From: Ensifer adhaerens
GTDB taxonomy: Bacteria > Pseudomonadota > Alphaproteobacteria > Rhizobiales > Rhizobiaceae
Assembly (NCBI RefSeq): GCF_028993555.1
Contig: NZ_CP118610.1
Span: 2,170,001-2,234,000, forward strand
Direction: 5' to 3'
Length of the DNA stretch: 64,000 nucleotides
The notes below the pieces were generated by a model. It saw only the letters and a program-made list of their open reading frames with translations. It was not told the DNA's origin and did not search any database. Both the position numbers and the translations under genes were made by a program. The first letter of the stretch is position 1. Each line of letters starts with the position of its first letter. This document shows positions 1 through 8,889 of this stretch, one piece after another.

Positions 1-79
1 CGTTGTCAGGGGTTGAAACTCAGGCGTTCTTGCCCGAAGCCGCGCTGCTCCCTGCTCCGGCCAGAACGTCGTCCGGCCG

Positions 80-1816
80 TCAGCCTGCCCCCGCCTTCAC
101 CAGCCCCTCGCGCAAATGCTGCGTGTCCGTGTCCTGCGCATAGTGCATCGTCGCCAGGAACGCCTCGATCTCGAACGCCGGCGCAAGCGCCCGCACCTTG
201 TCCATATGTGCCGCAGCCGCAATTCCGTCGCCGAGCCAACCGTAGCAGGCGGAGACGAAGGCGTGCTGGGTTTCGTCCATCGAGGTCAGATGCATGAAGG
301 CCTCGATCGCCTCGCCATATTGGCGGGCGGCAAAATGGGCCTTGCCGAGGTGGCTCCAGAAGCGTTCCGGGTGATGCGGATTGAGGCGCATGGCCTTGCG
401 GATCCACTCCACCCCCTCCTCCGGCCGGCCGAGCCATGTCAGGAGTTCGCCCTGCTGCACCACGACGAGGTCGTAGTTGGGGTTGAGGAAGAGCGCCCGC
501 TCCTGGTGATAGCGCGCCGTCGTCAGTGCGTTGTTGTTGACGTTGACGGCCGCAAGGATCCGGTGCACGTCGGCGTCGTTGTCGTCGAGCGAAAGCGCCC
601 GTTCGAGCTCGGCATTGACCTCGAGCCACGTCGCCTCCTTGTCTTTGCACCAGCCATAGACCCAGGCCTGGCCGAGGATGCAGGCCCGCCAGGCGTGCGC
701 ATGGGCATAGCCGGGGTCGAGCGAGACGGCCCGGTCGATCAGCGACTGCGCCTGGGCGTTGTCGGCGACGGTGCTGCGATGGTGCAGCACCTTGGCGGCC
801 AGCGCGCATTCGTAAGCCGCCATGTTGGCCGGCTTGGTGCGCGAGAGCTGGTCGCGCTGCGCGGCCTCCAGGCGCCCGGGTACGGTGGCGGCGATCGCCG
901 CCGTCACCTCGTCCTGAATGGCGAAGATATCGTCGAGCTGCCGGTCGTATTTGTCGGCCCAGATATGGGCATCGTTGACCGCATCGATCAGCTGCACGGT
1001 GACCCGCACCCGCTCGCCGATCTTGCGCACGCTGCCTTCGACCAGATATTGCGCGCCGAGGCTGGCCGCCACCTCACGCGCGTTCACCGACTGGTTCTTG
1101 TAGACGAAGGAGGAGTTGCGCGAGATGACGAAGAGCTCGTGCCGGCGCGAAAGCTCGGTGATGATGTCCTCGGTCAGGCCGTCGGCGAAAAATTCCTGGT
1201 CCGGATCGCCGCTCATATTGTCGAAGGGCAAGACGACGATCGTCGGTTTGCAGACGCCCTTTTTCGCTTCGCTCGCCCCCGTCGAGGTCGGAAGGTCCAG
1301 GCCCTCGAGACCGATGCGGTAGAGGCGCATCGGCCGGCTGATGTTCTTCAGCGTCTTTTCTCCGAGATCTTCGATCGGCAGTTCCAGCCGGTCGGCCACC
1401 TGTGTCGCCACCGCTGCGGTGACGCAGATGCCACCGACCTCGGCCAGCTGCTCGGCCCGCGCCGCGATGTTGACGCCGTCGCCGAAGATGTCGTCATCCT
1501 CGAAGATGATGTCGCCGAGATTGATGCCGATGCGGAATTCGATCCGCCGGTCCTCCGGCACGTCGGAGTTCCGCCGCTTCATGCGCTGCTGGATCTCGAC
1601 GGCGCATTTGACCGCATCGGTCACGCTCTGGAACTCGACCAGCAAGCCGTCGCCGGTGGTCTTGATCAGCCGGCCCTTGTTCTTGGCAATCGCGGGATCG
1701 ATGAGCTCGATGCGGTGGGTTCTCAGCCGCGCAAGCGTGCCCGCCTCGTCGGCTTCCATCAGCCTGGAGTAGCCGGCCATATCGGCCGCCAGCACTGCGG
1801 CGAGTCTCTGCTCCAT
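80..1816 (-). CDS. Class III adenylate/guanylate cyclase with TolB-like and TPR regions
   Basis: 578 aa. The N-terminus is a class III cyclase homology domain: metal-binding Asp12 and Asp56 (TTGDGLL), and the transition-state pair Asn116/Arg120 in GVNIAAR. A TolB/FlgO-like segment follows (VVLPFDNMSGDPDQEFFADG) and then TPR-like helices to the C-terminus. No membrane segment is visible, so the protein is probably cytoplasmic. It should convert ATP (or GTP) to a cyclic nucleotide, with the TPR part sensing a partner. A longer frame begins at 1864, but the ATG at 1816 gives the MEQRLAAVLAADMAGYS start typical of the family. It is related to the cyclase at 56198 but lacks that protein's membrane segment and rhodanese tail. 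Confidence 0.88.
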   Translation of the reverse strand: MEQRLAAVLAADMAGYSRLMEADEAGTLARLRTHRIELIDPAIAKNKGRLIKTTGDGLLVEFQSVTDAVKCAVEIQQRMKRRNSDVPEDRRIEFRIGINLGDIIFEDDDIFGDGVNIAARAEQLAEVGGICVTAAVATQVADRLELPIEDLGEKTLKNISRPMRLYRIGLEGLDLPTSTGASEAKKGVCKPTIVVLPFDNMSGDPDQEFFADGLTEDIITELSRRHELFVISRNSSFVYKNQSVNAREVAASLGAQYLVEGSVRKIGERVRVTVQLIDAVNDAHIWADKYDRQLDDIFAIQDEVTAAIAATVPGRLEAAQRDQLSRTKPANMAAYECALAAKVLHHRSTVADNAQAQSLIDRAVSLDPGYAHAHAWRACILGQAWVYGWCKDKEATWLEVNAELERALSLDDNDADVHRILAAVNVNNNALTTARYHQERALFLNPNYDLVVVQQGELLTWLGRPEEGVEWIRKAMRLNPHHPERFWSHLGKAHFAARQYGEAIEAFMHLTSMDETQHAFVSACYGWLGDGIAAAAHMDKVRALAPAFEIEAFLATMHYAQDTDTQHLREGLVKAGAG

Positions 1817-2125
1817 GGCTTGCCAACACTTTGAAAAGCGGCCCGTTCCGGACTTCCGGACCAAGGAGGTTCTGGTCCGATACTATCGCACGGCCGGGCA
1901 TTATCCTATCTAAATTAGCGAACTCCGCCCCTCTATCGACACGGCTCCGCTCGGCATCGATTGCCCGATCGCAAGCTCACCTTTGGCCATGACACGCCGG
2001 CGCGAAGCCGGCCCTGCAATCTTTCGTTGTAGCCAATGTGAAAGTGCCTATTCTCCAATCATGCGGGACGCCTCGGAGAGCCTCGCCTGATCTGGGGACG
2101 GCAAACACGACATGGGAGTGCGGCA
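1817..2125. other. Intergenic stretch between divergent cyclase and HIT genes
   Basis: About 310 bp holding the promoters of the leftward cyclase gene and the rightward HIT gene. A short inverted repeat GCCGGC-GCGAA-GCCGGC lies near 1996-2012. I see no convincing gene or operator. Confidence 0.4.
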
Positions 2126-2653
2126 TTGGAGATACCACAACACCTGCACATTACGGAAACAGACGGATGGCTCGTGAACCACCGTATCGACTCGGCCCTG
2201 CCCGGCTACCTCATGATCAGTTCAAAGACAGACACCAATGATCTGTCTGACTTGCCGGCGAGCGCGCTAGGCGAACTCGGTCCGCTGCTGGCAACCGCCC
2301 AAGGAGCATTGAAGAAGACGCTTCATGCTCACCGCGTCTACATAGGCCGATATGGCCACATGCCCGGCTATCCTATCCATTTTCACGTGATGCCCATCTA
2401 TCATTGGGTCGAGGCGCTGTTCTGGGAGGATTCCCGATATCGTTTGCTTCAGAATTTCGCAGACACCACCCGGGAAGCATCAACGGATGGCGCCGAACTG
2501 ACGCTGTTTGTCTGGCGCGAATTCTGCGAGCGGCCGGATCCGCCTCTCGCCGAAGGGCCAACGGTGCCTGAAACCGTGGAATTGTTGCGGCTCGTCATGC
2601 GTCCGCCGACGCAAACTCGAACAACGACCTTGAATTCGTCGGCCCGCGCTTGA
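2126..2653 (+). CDS. HIT-family protein (histidine triad hydrolase-like)
   Basis: 175 aa. The HIT-type motif is PIHFHVMP, with His85 and His87; His87 corresponds to the catalytic middle histidine of the H-x-H-x-H triad. The third triad position is Met89. HIT proteins hydrolyse nucleotide-phosphoryl bonds, for example in Ap4A or AMP conjugates. The start used is TTG at 2126; nearby ATG (2112) and GTG (2118) are out of frame. The stop codon overlaps the -35 hexamer of the downstream MarR-GNAT gene. The C-terminal 60 residues are not recognised. The family is fairly certain, the substrate is not. Confidence 0.72.
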   Translation: MEIPQHLHITETDGWLVNHRIDSALPGYLMISSKTDTNDLSDLPASALGELGPLLATAQGALKKTLHAHRVYIGRYGHMPGYPIHFHVMPIYHWVEALFWEDSRYRLLQNFADTTREASTDGAELTLFVWREFCERPDPPLAEGPTVPETVELLRLVMRPPTQTRTTTLNSSARA

Positions 2654-2694
2654 CATTATTTGCCTTAGGCAACTAATTATCTGCTCAAGGCAAT
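2650..2694 (+). promoter_or_regulatory. Promoter and MarR-type operator of the MarR-GNAT gene
   Basis: A TTGACA -35 box at 2650-2655 is followed 18 bp later by TAATTA. Between them lies TTGCCTTAGGCAA (2660-2672), an inverted repeat with 6-bp arms and one central base, the usual form of a MarR operator. A second half-site, AAGGCAA, follows at about 2688. The position suggests autorepression by the protein starting at 2713. Confidence 0.65.
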
Positions 2695-2712
2695 CTTATA
2701 AGGGTATCCCCC

Positions 2713-3636
2713 ATGTCTCTGCAGCAAATCGACGACCGCGCCCTGACGGTGCGGCGTTTCAACCGCTTCTACACCCGCCTGATCGGGCTGCTGCACGAGC
2801 ACCTTCTCGCCAGCGCCTTCTCGCTGACGGAGGTTCGTATCCTCTATGAACTGGCGCACCGGCCGGCGCTGACGGCGACGGATCTCTGCCGCGAGCTCGG
2901 CCTCGACGCCGGCTATCTGAGCCGGGTCATCGCCGGCTTCGAGAAGAAGGGACTGGTCGAAAAGACCCGCTCGCCGGCGGACGGCCGGGTCGCGCAGCTC
3001 CAACTGACGGAAGCGGGACGCACGACGTTCCAGCCGCTGGAGGATGCCTCCCAGCACGAAGTTGTCGCCATGCTGGAAAAGCTCTCGGTGCCGGAACAGC
3101 GGCAACTGGTTTCAGCGATGGGCGAGATCGAGAGCCTTTTGCGGGACGAGCGGACGCCGGGCTACATCCTGCGCGATCCGCAGCCGGGCGACATGGGCTG
3201 GGTGATCCACCGTCAGGCGGCGCTCTACACGCAGGAGCATGGCTGGAACGGCGAATTCGAAACCCTGCTTGCCGAGATCGTCGTCAAGTACATGCGCGAC
3301 TACGATGCCAATTCCGACCGGTGCTGGATCGCCGAAAAGGACGGCAAGGTCGTCGGCTCGGTGTTTCTCGTGCGGCACGACGAAGCCACCGCGAAGCTCA
3401 GGATGCTCTACGTGGAGCCGAGCGCGCGCGGCCTCGGCATCGGCCGCCGCCTGGTCGAGGAGTGCATGCGCCACGCCCGGCTCCTCGGCTACACGCGCAT
3501 GGTGCTGTGGACCAATGCCGGCCTCGACGCCGCCCGCCACATCTACGAGAAGGCTGGCTTCGCGCTGATCGAGGAAGAGCAGCACCACAGCTTCGGCAAG
3601 GACCTGACCGGCCAGACCTTCGCGCGGGACCTGTAA
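2713..3636 (+). CDS. MarR regulator fused to a GNAT acetyltransferase
   Basis: 307 aa in two parts. Residues ~20-140 form a MarR winged helix (LTATDLCRELGLDAGYLSRVIAGFEKKGLVEK, wing DGRVAQLQLTEAG). Residues ~155-305 form a GNAT acetyltransferase with the acetyl-CoA-binding motif A, VEPSARGLGIGRRLVEE, and a downstream ARHIYEKAGF segment. Such fusions are known in proteobacteria: the HTH part binds DNA and the GNAT part probably acetylates a small amine or peptide. The operator just upstream suggests autoregulation. The acetylation substrate cannot be told from sequence. Confidence 0.9.
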   Translation: MSLQQIDDRALTVRRFNRFYTRLIGLLHEHLLASAFSLTEVRILYELAHRPALTATDLCRELGLDAGYLSRVIAGFEKKGLVEKTRSPADGRVAQLQLTEAGRTTFQPLEDASQHEVVAMLEKLSVPEQRQLVSAMGEIESLLRDERTPGYILRDPQPGDMGWVIHRQAALYTQEHGWNGEFETLLAEIVVKYMRDYDANSDRCWIAEKDGKVVGSVFLVRHDEATAKLRMLYVEPSARGLGIGRRLVEECMRHARLLGYTRMVLWTNAGLDAARHIYEKAGFALIEEEQHHSFGKDLTGQTFARDL

Positions 3637-3679
3637 TGGCCCTGTCCCCTTGCCGCGGCCGTGGGATGACCGGTTGACG

Positions 3680-5362
3680 CTACGGAAGCAGGCTTGCCGC
3701 TGCCGGATCGCGTCCCTCGCCACGCCCCAGCAAATGCGCGGCCGAGCGCCAGGCGTGGTGTGCCATCCGATCGAGCCGGCGTGCGGCTTCGATCCGGGCA
3801 AAGGCGTCGGCGGCGGTCAGGCTTCCCGGGGCGACGGAGGCAAGCGTTGCGGCACGATGCTCGCGCTGCACGGCCTCGAGCTCGGTCGCGGCTCCCTTCG
3901 CCTCGGCCAGCGCCGTGATGACCTCGGGCGAAACGCTCCAGGCAATCGGCGCCGCCTGGGCGCTGAGGGCCGATTCCGCCGCGATCTCGCCGCCGACGGC
4001 CGCGGCCGCACGCATGGCGCCTGCGCAGAGATCGGCCACGCGCCCGTCCGCTGCGGCGCCGTTTGCCTCGGCCGAGAACCCGTCATCCGCCAATGTCTCC
4101 ACCAGGCGCGAGGCGTGGTCGAGCGCGTGCAGCGTGCTTGTCAGGCGGTGGCGCTCGGCCTCCGTTTCCGGCGGCTCCTTCAGTTCGGAGAGAAAGTCCC
4201 TGACCTTTTCGAGGGCGGATGCGGCCGCCTGCGTGTCCGCAGCGCGCGGCCCTGCCCCGCCCGAAACCGCCTCGGCAACGGCACCTGCCGTCGATGCCAG
4301 AATGCCGGCCACGACCCTTCGGGCCGTCTCCACCGCGATCACCGGGTTCACGAGGGCGCTCGGATCGAGGGCGCGCTCCAGCGCCGTCTGCCGCGAAGGC
4401 AGGATCCTCTCGACGACGCGCGTGAACCATTGCGTCGCCGGCAGCAGCACGGCGACGCCGACGACGTTGTAGGCCGTATGGTAGGCGGCCAGCAGTGTCA
4501 TGCCATCGATGGAAGCCGAAAAGGTCTTCAGGAGCGGCGCCGTGAGCGGAAAGGCTGCGATCGCGATCAGCGCCGCGATGACTTTGAAAAGCACATAGGC
4601 GAGCGCCAGGCGCTTGGCCGTCGGGCTCGCGCCAATCGCCGCCAGCGCCGAACTCGTCGCCGTGCCGATGTTCTGTCCGATGATGAGCGCCGCCCCCTGC
4701 TCCAGCCCCACGGCACCGGCATAGAAAGCAGAAATGGTGACTGCGATGGCCGCAGTCGAGGATTGCATCACCGCCGTCATCGCCAGCCCGACGACAATCA
4801 GCGTCAGAAGGCCGAGCAGTCCGGAAGACCAGCCGACGCCGGGCATGCCGAGGACGGCCGGCAGGTCGGAGGGATTGAGGCTCTCGGCAAGGCCACCCAT
4901 GCCCTGCTGCAGGGTCGTCAGCCCGTAGAGCACCAGCGCGAAGCCGGCAAGCGCGCCACCGGCGGCGGCAATTCGCCCGCCGCCCAGAAGCTTCATCAGC
5001 GCGCCCAGGAAGATCAACGGCAGTGCATAACTTGACAGCGATACCCGCACACCGATCAACGCCACCAGCCAGCCCGTTCCGGTCGTGCCGACATTGGCGC
5101 CGAAGACGAGGCCGAGCCCCTGCGGAAAGGTCAGCAACCCGGCGCTGACGAGACCGATGGTCGTCATCGTCACCGCGCTCGACGATTGCACCAGCAGCGT
5201 GACGATCGCGCCCCAGAATGCGCCGGAAAGCGGCGTCGCCGCCGCCTTGCCGAGCACGGTGCGCAAGGCGGATCCCGCCAGCGCCTTCAACCCGTCCGTC
5301 ATGATCGTCATGCCGAGCAGGAACAGCCCGACGCCGCCGAGAATGGCAATTGCTGTCGACAT
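3680..5362 (-). CDS. Na+/phosphate cotransporter with C-terminal PhoU-like domain
   Basis: 560 aa. The two inverted transport repeats carry the family signatures VQSSSAVTMTT (~60-70) and VMQSSTAAIAV (~215-225), embedded in about eight hydrophobic segments. The last 200 residues are a helical PhoU-like cytoplasmic domain. The protein belongs to the NptA/SLC34-like Na/Pi family and sits in the inner membrane. A 17-bp element shared with a DUF1254 gene and two sulfatase genes lies 74 bp upstream of its ATG. No pst or pho genes are adjacent, so regulation by the shared element rather than a local Pho operon is plausible (inference). Confidence 0.92.
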   Translation of the reverse strand: MSTAIAILGGVGLFLLGMTIMTDGLKALAGSALRTVLGKAAATPLSGAFWGAIVTLLVQSSSAVTMTTIGLVSAGLLTFPQGLGLVFGANVGTTGTGWLVALIGVRVSLSSYALPLIFLGALMKLLGGGRIAAAGGALAGFALVLYGLTTLQQGMGGLAESLNPSDLPAVLGMPGVGWSSGLLGLLTLIVVGLAMTAVMQSSTAAIAVTISAFYAGAVGLEQGAALIIGQNIGTATSSALAAIGASPTAKRLALAYVLFKVIAALIAIAAFPLTAPLLKTFSASIDGMTLLAAYHTAYNVVGVAVLLPATQWFTRVVERILPSRQTALERALDPSALVNPVIAVETARRVVAGILASTAGAVAEAVSGGAGPRAADTQAAASALEKVRDFLSELKEPPETEAERHRLTSTLHALDHASRLVETLADDGFSAEANGAAADGRVADLCAGAMRAAAAVGGEIAAESALSAQAAPIAWSVSPEVITALAEAKGAATELEAVQREHRAATLASVAPGSLTAADAFARIEAARRLDRMAHHAWRSAAHLLGRGEGRDPAAASLLP

Positions 5363-5436
5363 TCACGCACCCCGCCTGCAAAGCGAACACGGCTTTCGCC
5401 AGGAAGCCTACAATGCAGCCGGAAATCACGCGGCGG

Positions 5437-5453
5437 AAGTACGTAACGGTAAC
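5437..5453 (-). promoter_or_regulatory. Shared 17-bp element, copy A (upstream of Na/Pi cotransporter)
   Basis: The coding-strand sequence is GTTACCGTTACGTACTT, one mismatch from the copy at 8761. It lies 74 bp before the start codon at 5362. The same element stands upstream of the DUF1254 gene and two sulfatase genes in the same orientation. Confidence 0.6.
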
Positions 5454-5561
5454 GCGGCGTCGTCCCGGGCATGGCCGAATTCATGCGGCCTGCCGCCCGA
5501 GGCGCGGCGCTGAGGCCAAAGGAAGCGCGATGGAGCCGACAAGGAATGCCGTGCGGCCGTT

Positions 5562-6215
5562 TCACTCGGAAGCGGGCGCCAACTGGCGGTCGGTGGACGC
5601 GGCGGTGACGAGGCTGAATTCCCCTTCGCACAGCCGATAGAACCCATCCTGCGGAACCGGCAGTTCCAGCATGTCCCGCCTGGAGAGGCCCGCATAGACG
5701 CCGCGCAGCAGCCGACCGAACAGCCCGTGGGAGATCGCGATGGTCGGCCCCTTGATATCGGCGAGCCAGCTTTTCGCCCTGGCGCAGGCGGCATCGAAGC
5801 TCTCTCCGTCCGGCGAGCGGAAATACCAGTCGAAGACATCGGAGCCATCGAGTTTGCCCGGATACTCCATGTCGATCTCGAACATCGTCATGCCGTCCCA
5901 GGCGCCGACGGAGACCTCCATCAACCGGGCATCTTCGCGGGTCTTGAGCGGCAGCACCCGCCGCACCCTTTCGGCGGTTTCGCGGGTCCGGCCAAGCGGG
6001 CTGACATGCATGTCGAAGGATTGCGCATTACCTTCGATTTCGGCGCGCAGCAGATTTGCGACAAGATCCGCCTGCTCGACGCCGCGTCTCGTGAGCGGCG
6101 AGTCCTTTTGACCCTGGAAACGGCCGAGCGTGTTCCAGACGGTTTCGCCGTGGCGGAGTAGATAGATCAAGGGCGGCGCAGCAGAAATCGAAAGCGATGC
6201 AGTCGTTCGAGACAC
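5562..6215 (-). CDS. Histidine phosphatase family protein
   Basis: 217 aa. The phosphoglycerate-mutase-like signature LLRHGETVWN (~19-28) contains the catalytic RHG. Further conserved parts are the ELxV-type acid region (LMEVSVGAWDG) and the second catalytic histidine in IAISHGLFGRLLRG near residue 165. Members dephosphorylate phosphosugars, phosphoserine or related compounds; the substrate is unknown. The start is GTG at 6215, sharing one base with the TAG stop of the gene before it (TAGTG), so the two are translationally coupled. Confidence 0.88.
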   Translation of the reverse strand: MSRTTASLSISAAPPLIYLLRHGETVWNTLGRFQGQKDSPLTRRGVEQADLVANLLRAEIEGNAQSFDMHVSPLGRTRETAERVRRVLPLKTREDARLMEVSVGAWDGMTMFEIDMEYPGKLDGSDVFDWYFRSPDGESFDAACARAKSWLADIKGPTIAISHGLFGRLLRGVYAGLSRRDMLELPVPQDGFYRLCEGEFSLVTAASTDRQLAPASE

Positions 6216-6505
6216 TAGAATTTGCCTTCGTACAAAGCGACGGAGAAACAGGCGAGCGCGACCGATAAAAAGAGTATGAAGATCGGATACCCGGAGACTG
6301 GTTTTTCTTTCGGCGACATCTCGAACTCAGGAGAAGCCCAGTCGCCCTTATACATCTTCGGCCCGAAATCGACTGTGAAATCCCATCCATTGCCCTTGTA
6401 GAAGAGCAATGCCCTGATGAACCAGTGAATTTCCCAGATCAGCAATACGGCGAGCCCGACCGCGATCAGATGCGGCACGTACCCGGGGCCTTCGTTCTTC
6501 AGCAA
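6215..6505 (-). CDS. Small membrane protein of unknown function
   Basis: 96 aa, ATG at 6505. It has two hydrophobic segments: HLIAVGLAVLLIWEIHWFIRALLFY near the N-terminus and YPIFILFLSVALACFSVAL near the C-terminus, separated by a polar loop with KMYKGDW. I do not recognise the family. Its stop overlaps the start of the histidine phosphatase gene by one base, which indicates a two-gene operon; the SRAP gene lies just upstream on the same strand, 10 bp away, and may be part of it. Confidence 0.75.
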   Translation of the reverse strand: MLKNEGPGYVPHLIAVGLAVLLIWEIHWFIRALLFYKGNGWDFTVDFGPKMYKGDWASPEFEMSPKEKPVSGYPIFILFLSVALACFSVALYEGKF

Positions 6506-6515
6506 GATTCTCCCC

Positions 6516-7211
6516 TCAATCCACCGGATCGAGAATATCCGGCGTGTCGTTCTTCGGCGAGCCGACCTTCGACCCGATCTTCCACATCGTCATCATTTCA
6601 GGCGGAAACGGCTTCATCAAATCAGGCGCTTCCGGCTCAGGCGAAAGCCAGCGCTCATAGTCTTCGGGGTGCAGGATCACCGGCATGCGGTCGTGGATAT
6701 CGGCCATCATGGCGTTGGCGTCGGTGGTGACGATGGCGAAGGTGCGGATATCCTCGTCGGCTGCAGGATTGCGCCAGCTCTCCCAGATGCCGGCAAGGCA
6801 GAAGGGCTCGCCCGTCTTCATGGCAATCGCATAGGGCTGCTTGTCCTTGCCGGTGCCGTGAATGTCCTTCCACTCGAAGAAACCGTCGATCGGCACCAGG
6901 CAGCGGCGGCGCTGGTAGGACGAGCGGAACTTGCTCGCGATCGTGTCCGAGCGCACGTTGACGAGCGGCCTTCCCGCCTTCGGGTCCTTCGTCCAGCTCG
7001 GGATCAGCCCCCATCGCGCCGAAACGAAGACCGGGCCGAAGAGGTCGGGATCGCGGATCACGTCGCGGATGATGATCGGGTAGATCAGCGTCGGCGCACC
7101 GTTATAGCGCGGAAACTGGTTGGCGATCGCCTCGACGCCGCCGCGTGTCGCAAAGCCGAAGGCACGCAGCAGGCCCTCGAGATTGGTCTTCAGGTAGACG
7201 CGTCCGCACAT
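6516..7211 (-). CDS. SOS response-associated peptidase (SRAP / YedK-HMCES family)
   Basis: 231 aa beginning MCGRVYL: after Met removal Cys2 becomes the N-terminal residue that crosslinks to abasic sites in single-stranded DNA. The other conserved active-site residues are visible: Asn85 (LVNVRSDT), Glu113 (GFFEWK) and His173 (DIHDRMPVIL). The family shields abasic sites as DNA-protein crosslinks. Length is normal for the family. It lies 10 bp before the small membrane protein gene on the same strand. No LexA box was identified upstream. Confidence 0.93.
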   Translation of the reverse strand: MCGRVYLKTNLEGLLRAFGFATRGGVEAIANQFPRYNGAPTLIYPIIIRDVIRDPDLFGPVFVSARWGLIPSWTKDPKAGRPLVNVRSDTIASKFRSSYQRRRCLVPIDGFFEWKDIHGTGKDKQPYAIAMKTGEPFCLAGIWESWRNPAADEDIRTFAIVTTDANAMMADIHDRMPVILHPEDYERWLSPEPEAPDLMKPFPPEMMTMWKIGSKVGSPKNDTPDILDPVD

Positions 7212-7244
7212 GTCGCTCCCTCCCCGCCACCGCTCGCGGCAGCG

Positions 7245-8648
7245 TCACGGCATCTTCTCGGCGTCGGGCAGCTTCCAGCTTTTTTCAAACAGCGGTTTTT
7301 CGGGTCCATAGAGCCGGAAGAGCAGTTCGAACTTGCGGGCGGGATCGACCGGCACCCAGTTCGCCTCCTTGCCCGCGGGCGCCTTCGCGCCGAAGTACAC
7401 ATCGACCGAGCCGTCGGCGTTCTTTTGAACACCTTCGCCGATCGAGGCAACGCTCGCCTTGTCCATGTTGCGGATCAGCGCATGCGTCTCGCGGTCATAG
7501 GCGGTCACCGACCAGTATTGCTTGACCGGCGCATCCTTCGGCACGACGAGGCGATAATTGGCGCTGCCGTCGAAGGCGTTGCCGTCCTTGTCCTTGTTGG
7601 CCATCAGGTAGAATTGCGCCGTGCCGATATGCTTGATGCCGGTGAAGCCGAGCGTATAGGTCACGCCGCGCGCATCGACCGGATAGCTGTTCGGGTCGGC
7701 ATAGGCGTCCTTGGCGGCGGCCACCATGTCCGGCAGGCCGGCCGGAAACCAGCGAATACCCTCGTTGATCACGGGGAAGCCGGCATCATAGCGGGCGGAA
7801 AGCTCAGCCTTGGCTTCGGCGGCTGCCGCATCGAGAAGCTTCCTGGTCTCGGGGTTTGGCTGGTAGGGCTTGCCCTTTTCGATGCCGAGCGACTTCAGAT
7901 GATCGATCATGATCCGGTCGCGCTCGAGCCACGGCTCGGTTTGCACGATCCGGTTCAGGTTGTCGAAGAAGCTCGCATCGTAGCGGATGGTGCTGTCGAA
8001 CAGCACGTCATAGGCATCGGTAAAGGCCGTCGCCGGCGGCTTGGAAGCCTCGGACATCTTGTAGATCTTGACCGTCTTGCCATAGGCGACCGATTTTTCG
8101 ATATCGGCGTCGCTGTGGCTCTTCAGGTTGGAGCGCAAAAGCGCAAAGCCCGTGAAGGTGTCCGAGCGCAGCGCGATCACCCCCTCCGGCACTTCGCCCA
8201 TATAGTCCGGCGGCAGGATCAGGTACTTGCCGCCCTTGCCCTTGTCCGCCCCTTCCGGCCCGGCATCCTCCAGCGGCATCTGCCAGGCGTTGACGATGTT
8301 ACCGGCGATCGACCCGCCTTCTGCCGGCGGGATCTCGATGACGATCGGCCCGTCCTTCACGTTCCAGAAGGACATGAGATAGATCGAATCCGGATTGGGC
8401 GTCAGCGTCTGGTTCTTCCAGTTGACCGGCCGCGACCAGTAGACGATCTCGTTGACCTTGGCCTTCGTCTTTGAAAGCGCCTCCTGCAGCATCAGGTCGG
8501 CGTTAACCGCCGGCATGCCCCAGATGACCGCGTCCGTCGCCCGGCGCTCGATGGCCCGTTGCTGAAGGCTTTCCGGCGAAAGATCTCCTGCGGCGACACT
8601 CGCCGTCCCGGCAAGGAGCGCAAGTGCTGTAAAGGCAACCCGAAGCAT
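7245..8648 (-). CDS. DUF1254/DUF1214 secreted protein
   Basis: 467 aa from the ATG at 8648, which is preceded by a TGAGGA ribosome site; an in-frame ATG at 8669 lacks one. Residues 1-20 (MLRVAFTALALLAGTASVAA) are a Sec signal peptide. The body matches the DUF1254 plus DUF1214 architecture, including WGMPAVNADLMLQE and the C-terminal YWSVTAYDRETHALIRN. These periplasmic proteins have no firmly established activity. The 17-bp shared element lies 112 bp upstream, linking this gene to the Na/Pi cotransporter and the two sulfatases. Confidence 0.87.
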   Translation of the reverse strand: MLRVAFTALALLAGTASVAAGDLSPESLQQRAIERRATDAVIWGMPAVNADLMLQEALSKTKAKVNEIVYWSRPVNWKNQTLTPNPDSIYLMSFWNVKDGPIVIEIPPAEGGSIAGNIVNAWQMPLEDAGPEGADKGKGGKYLILPPDYMGEVPEGVIALRSDTFTGFALLRSNLKSHSDADIEKSVAYGKTVKIYKMSEASKPPATAFTDAYDVLFDSTIRYDASFFDNLNRIVQTEPWLERDRIMIDHLKSLGIEKGKPYQPNPETRKLLDAAAAEAKAELSARYDAGFPVINEGIRWFPAGLPDMVAAAKDAYADPNSYPVDARGVTYTLGFTGIKHIGTAQFYLMANKDKDGNAFDGSANYRLVVPKDAPVKQYWSVTAYDRETHALIRNMDKASVASIGEGVQKNADGSVDVYFGAKAPAGKEANWVPVDPARKFELLFRLYGPEKPLFEKSWKLPDAEKMP

Positions 8649-8760
8649 ATGGATCCTCACTTTCGGCATTTGAAAACCTGGGCACCAAGCCGCGATCAGG
8701 CGCGTGGCCCCGCTCCGACAAAGTCTGCTCTCACCAAGTAGAGCCCTCCTGCGCCAGGGG

Positions 8761-8777
8761 AAGTACGTAACGGTTAC
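8761..8777 (-). promoter_or_regulatory. Shared 17-bp element, copy B (upstream of DUF1254 gene)
   Basis: Plus-strand AAGTACGTAACGGTTAC; coding-strand GTAACCGTTACGTACTT. It contains the inverted repeat GTAAC-n-GTTAC. It lies 112 bp before the DUF1254 start and about 75 bp before the divergent TetR operator, and the orientation is the one seen at the other three copies. Confidence 0.62.
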
Positions 8778-8835
8778 CGCCGCTGCAAAACCGTCAAGGC
8801 AACGCCATCAAGTCCGCCGCCGCGAGCTTCGGGGC

Positions 8836-8872
8836 TTGACTCCGGAACAAAATAGGTAGATCGGTCTACCTA
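8836..8872 (+). promoter_or_regulatory. TetR promoter and operator
   Basis: TTGACT at 8836-8841 is a plausible -35 box. TAGGTAGA-TCGG-TCTACCTA (8853-8872) is a perfect inverted repeat with 8-bp arms, placed over the expected -10/+1 region of the TetR gene that begins at 8890. This is the classic layout for TetR autorepression, which would also control the two exporters downstream. Confidence 0.75.
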
Positions 8873-8889
8873 GAAAATTGGAGACAGCG

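Noticed and set aside
116..1834. Long plus-strand open frame opposite the cyclase gene
   Set aside because: A complementary-strand frame produced by high GC3. Its product is Arg/Val/His-rich with no known family, while the minus strand encodes a full cyclase.
8649..8669. Upstream ATG start for the DUF1254 protein
   Set aside because: The ATG at 8648 has a TGAGGA ribosome site and places the signal peptide at the N-terminus; the 7-residue extension would not.
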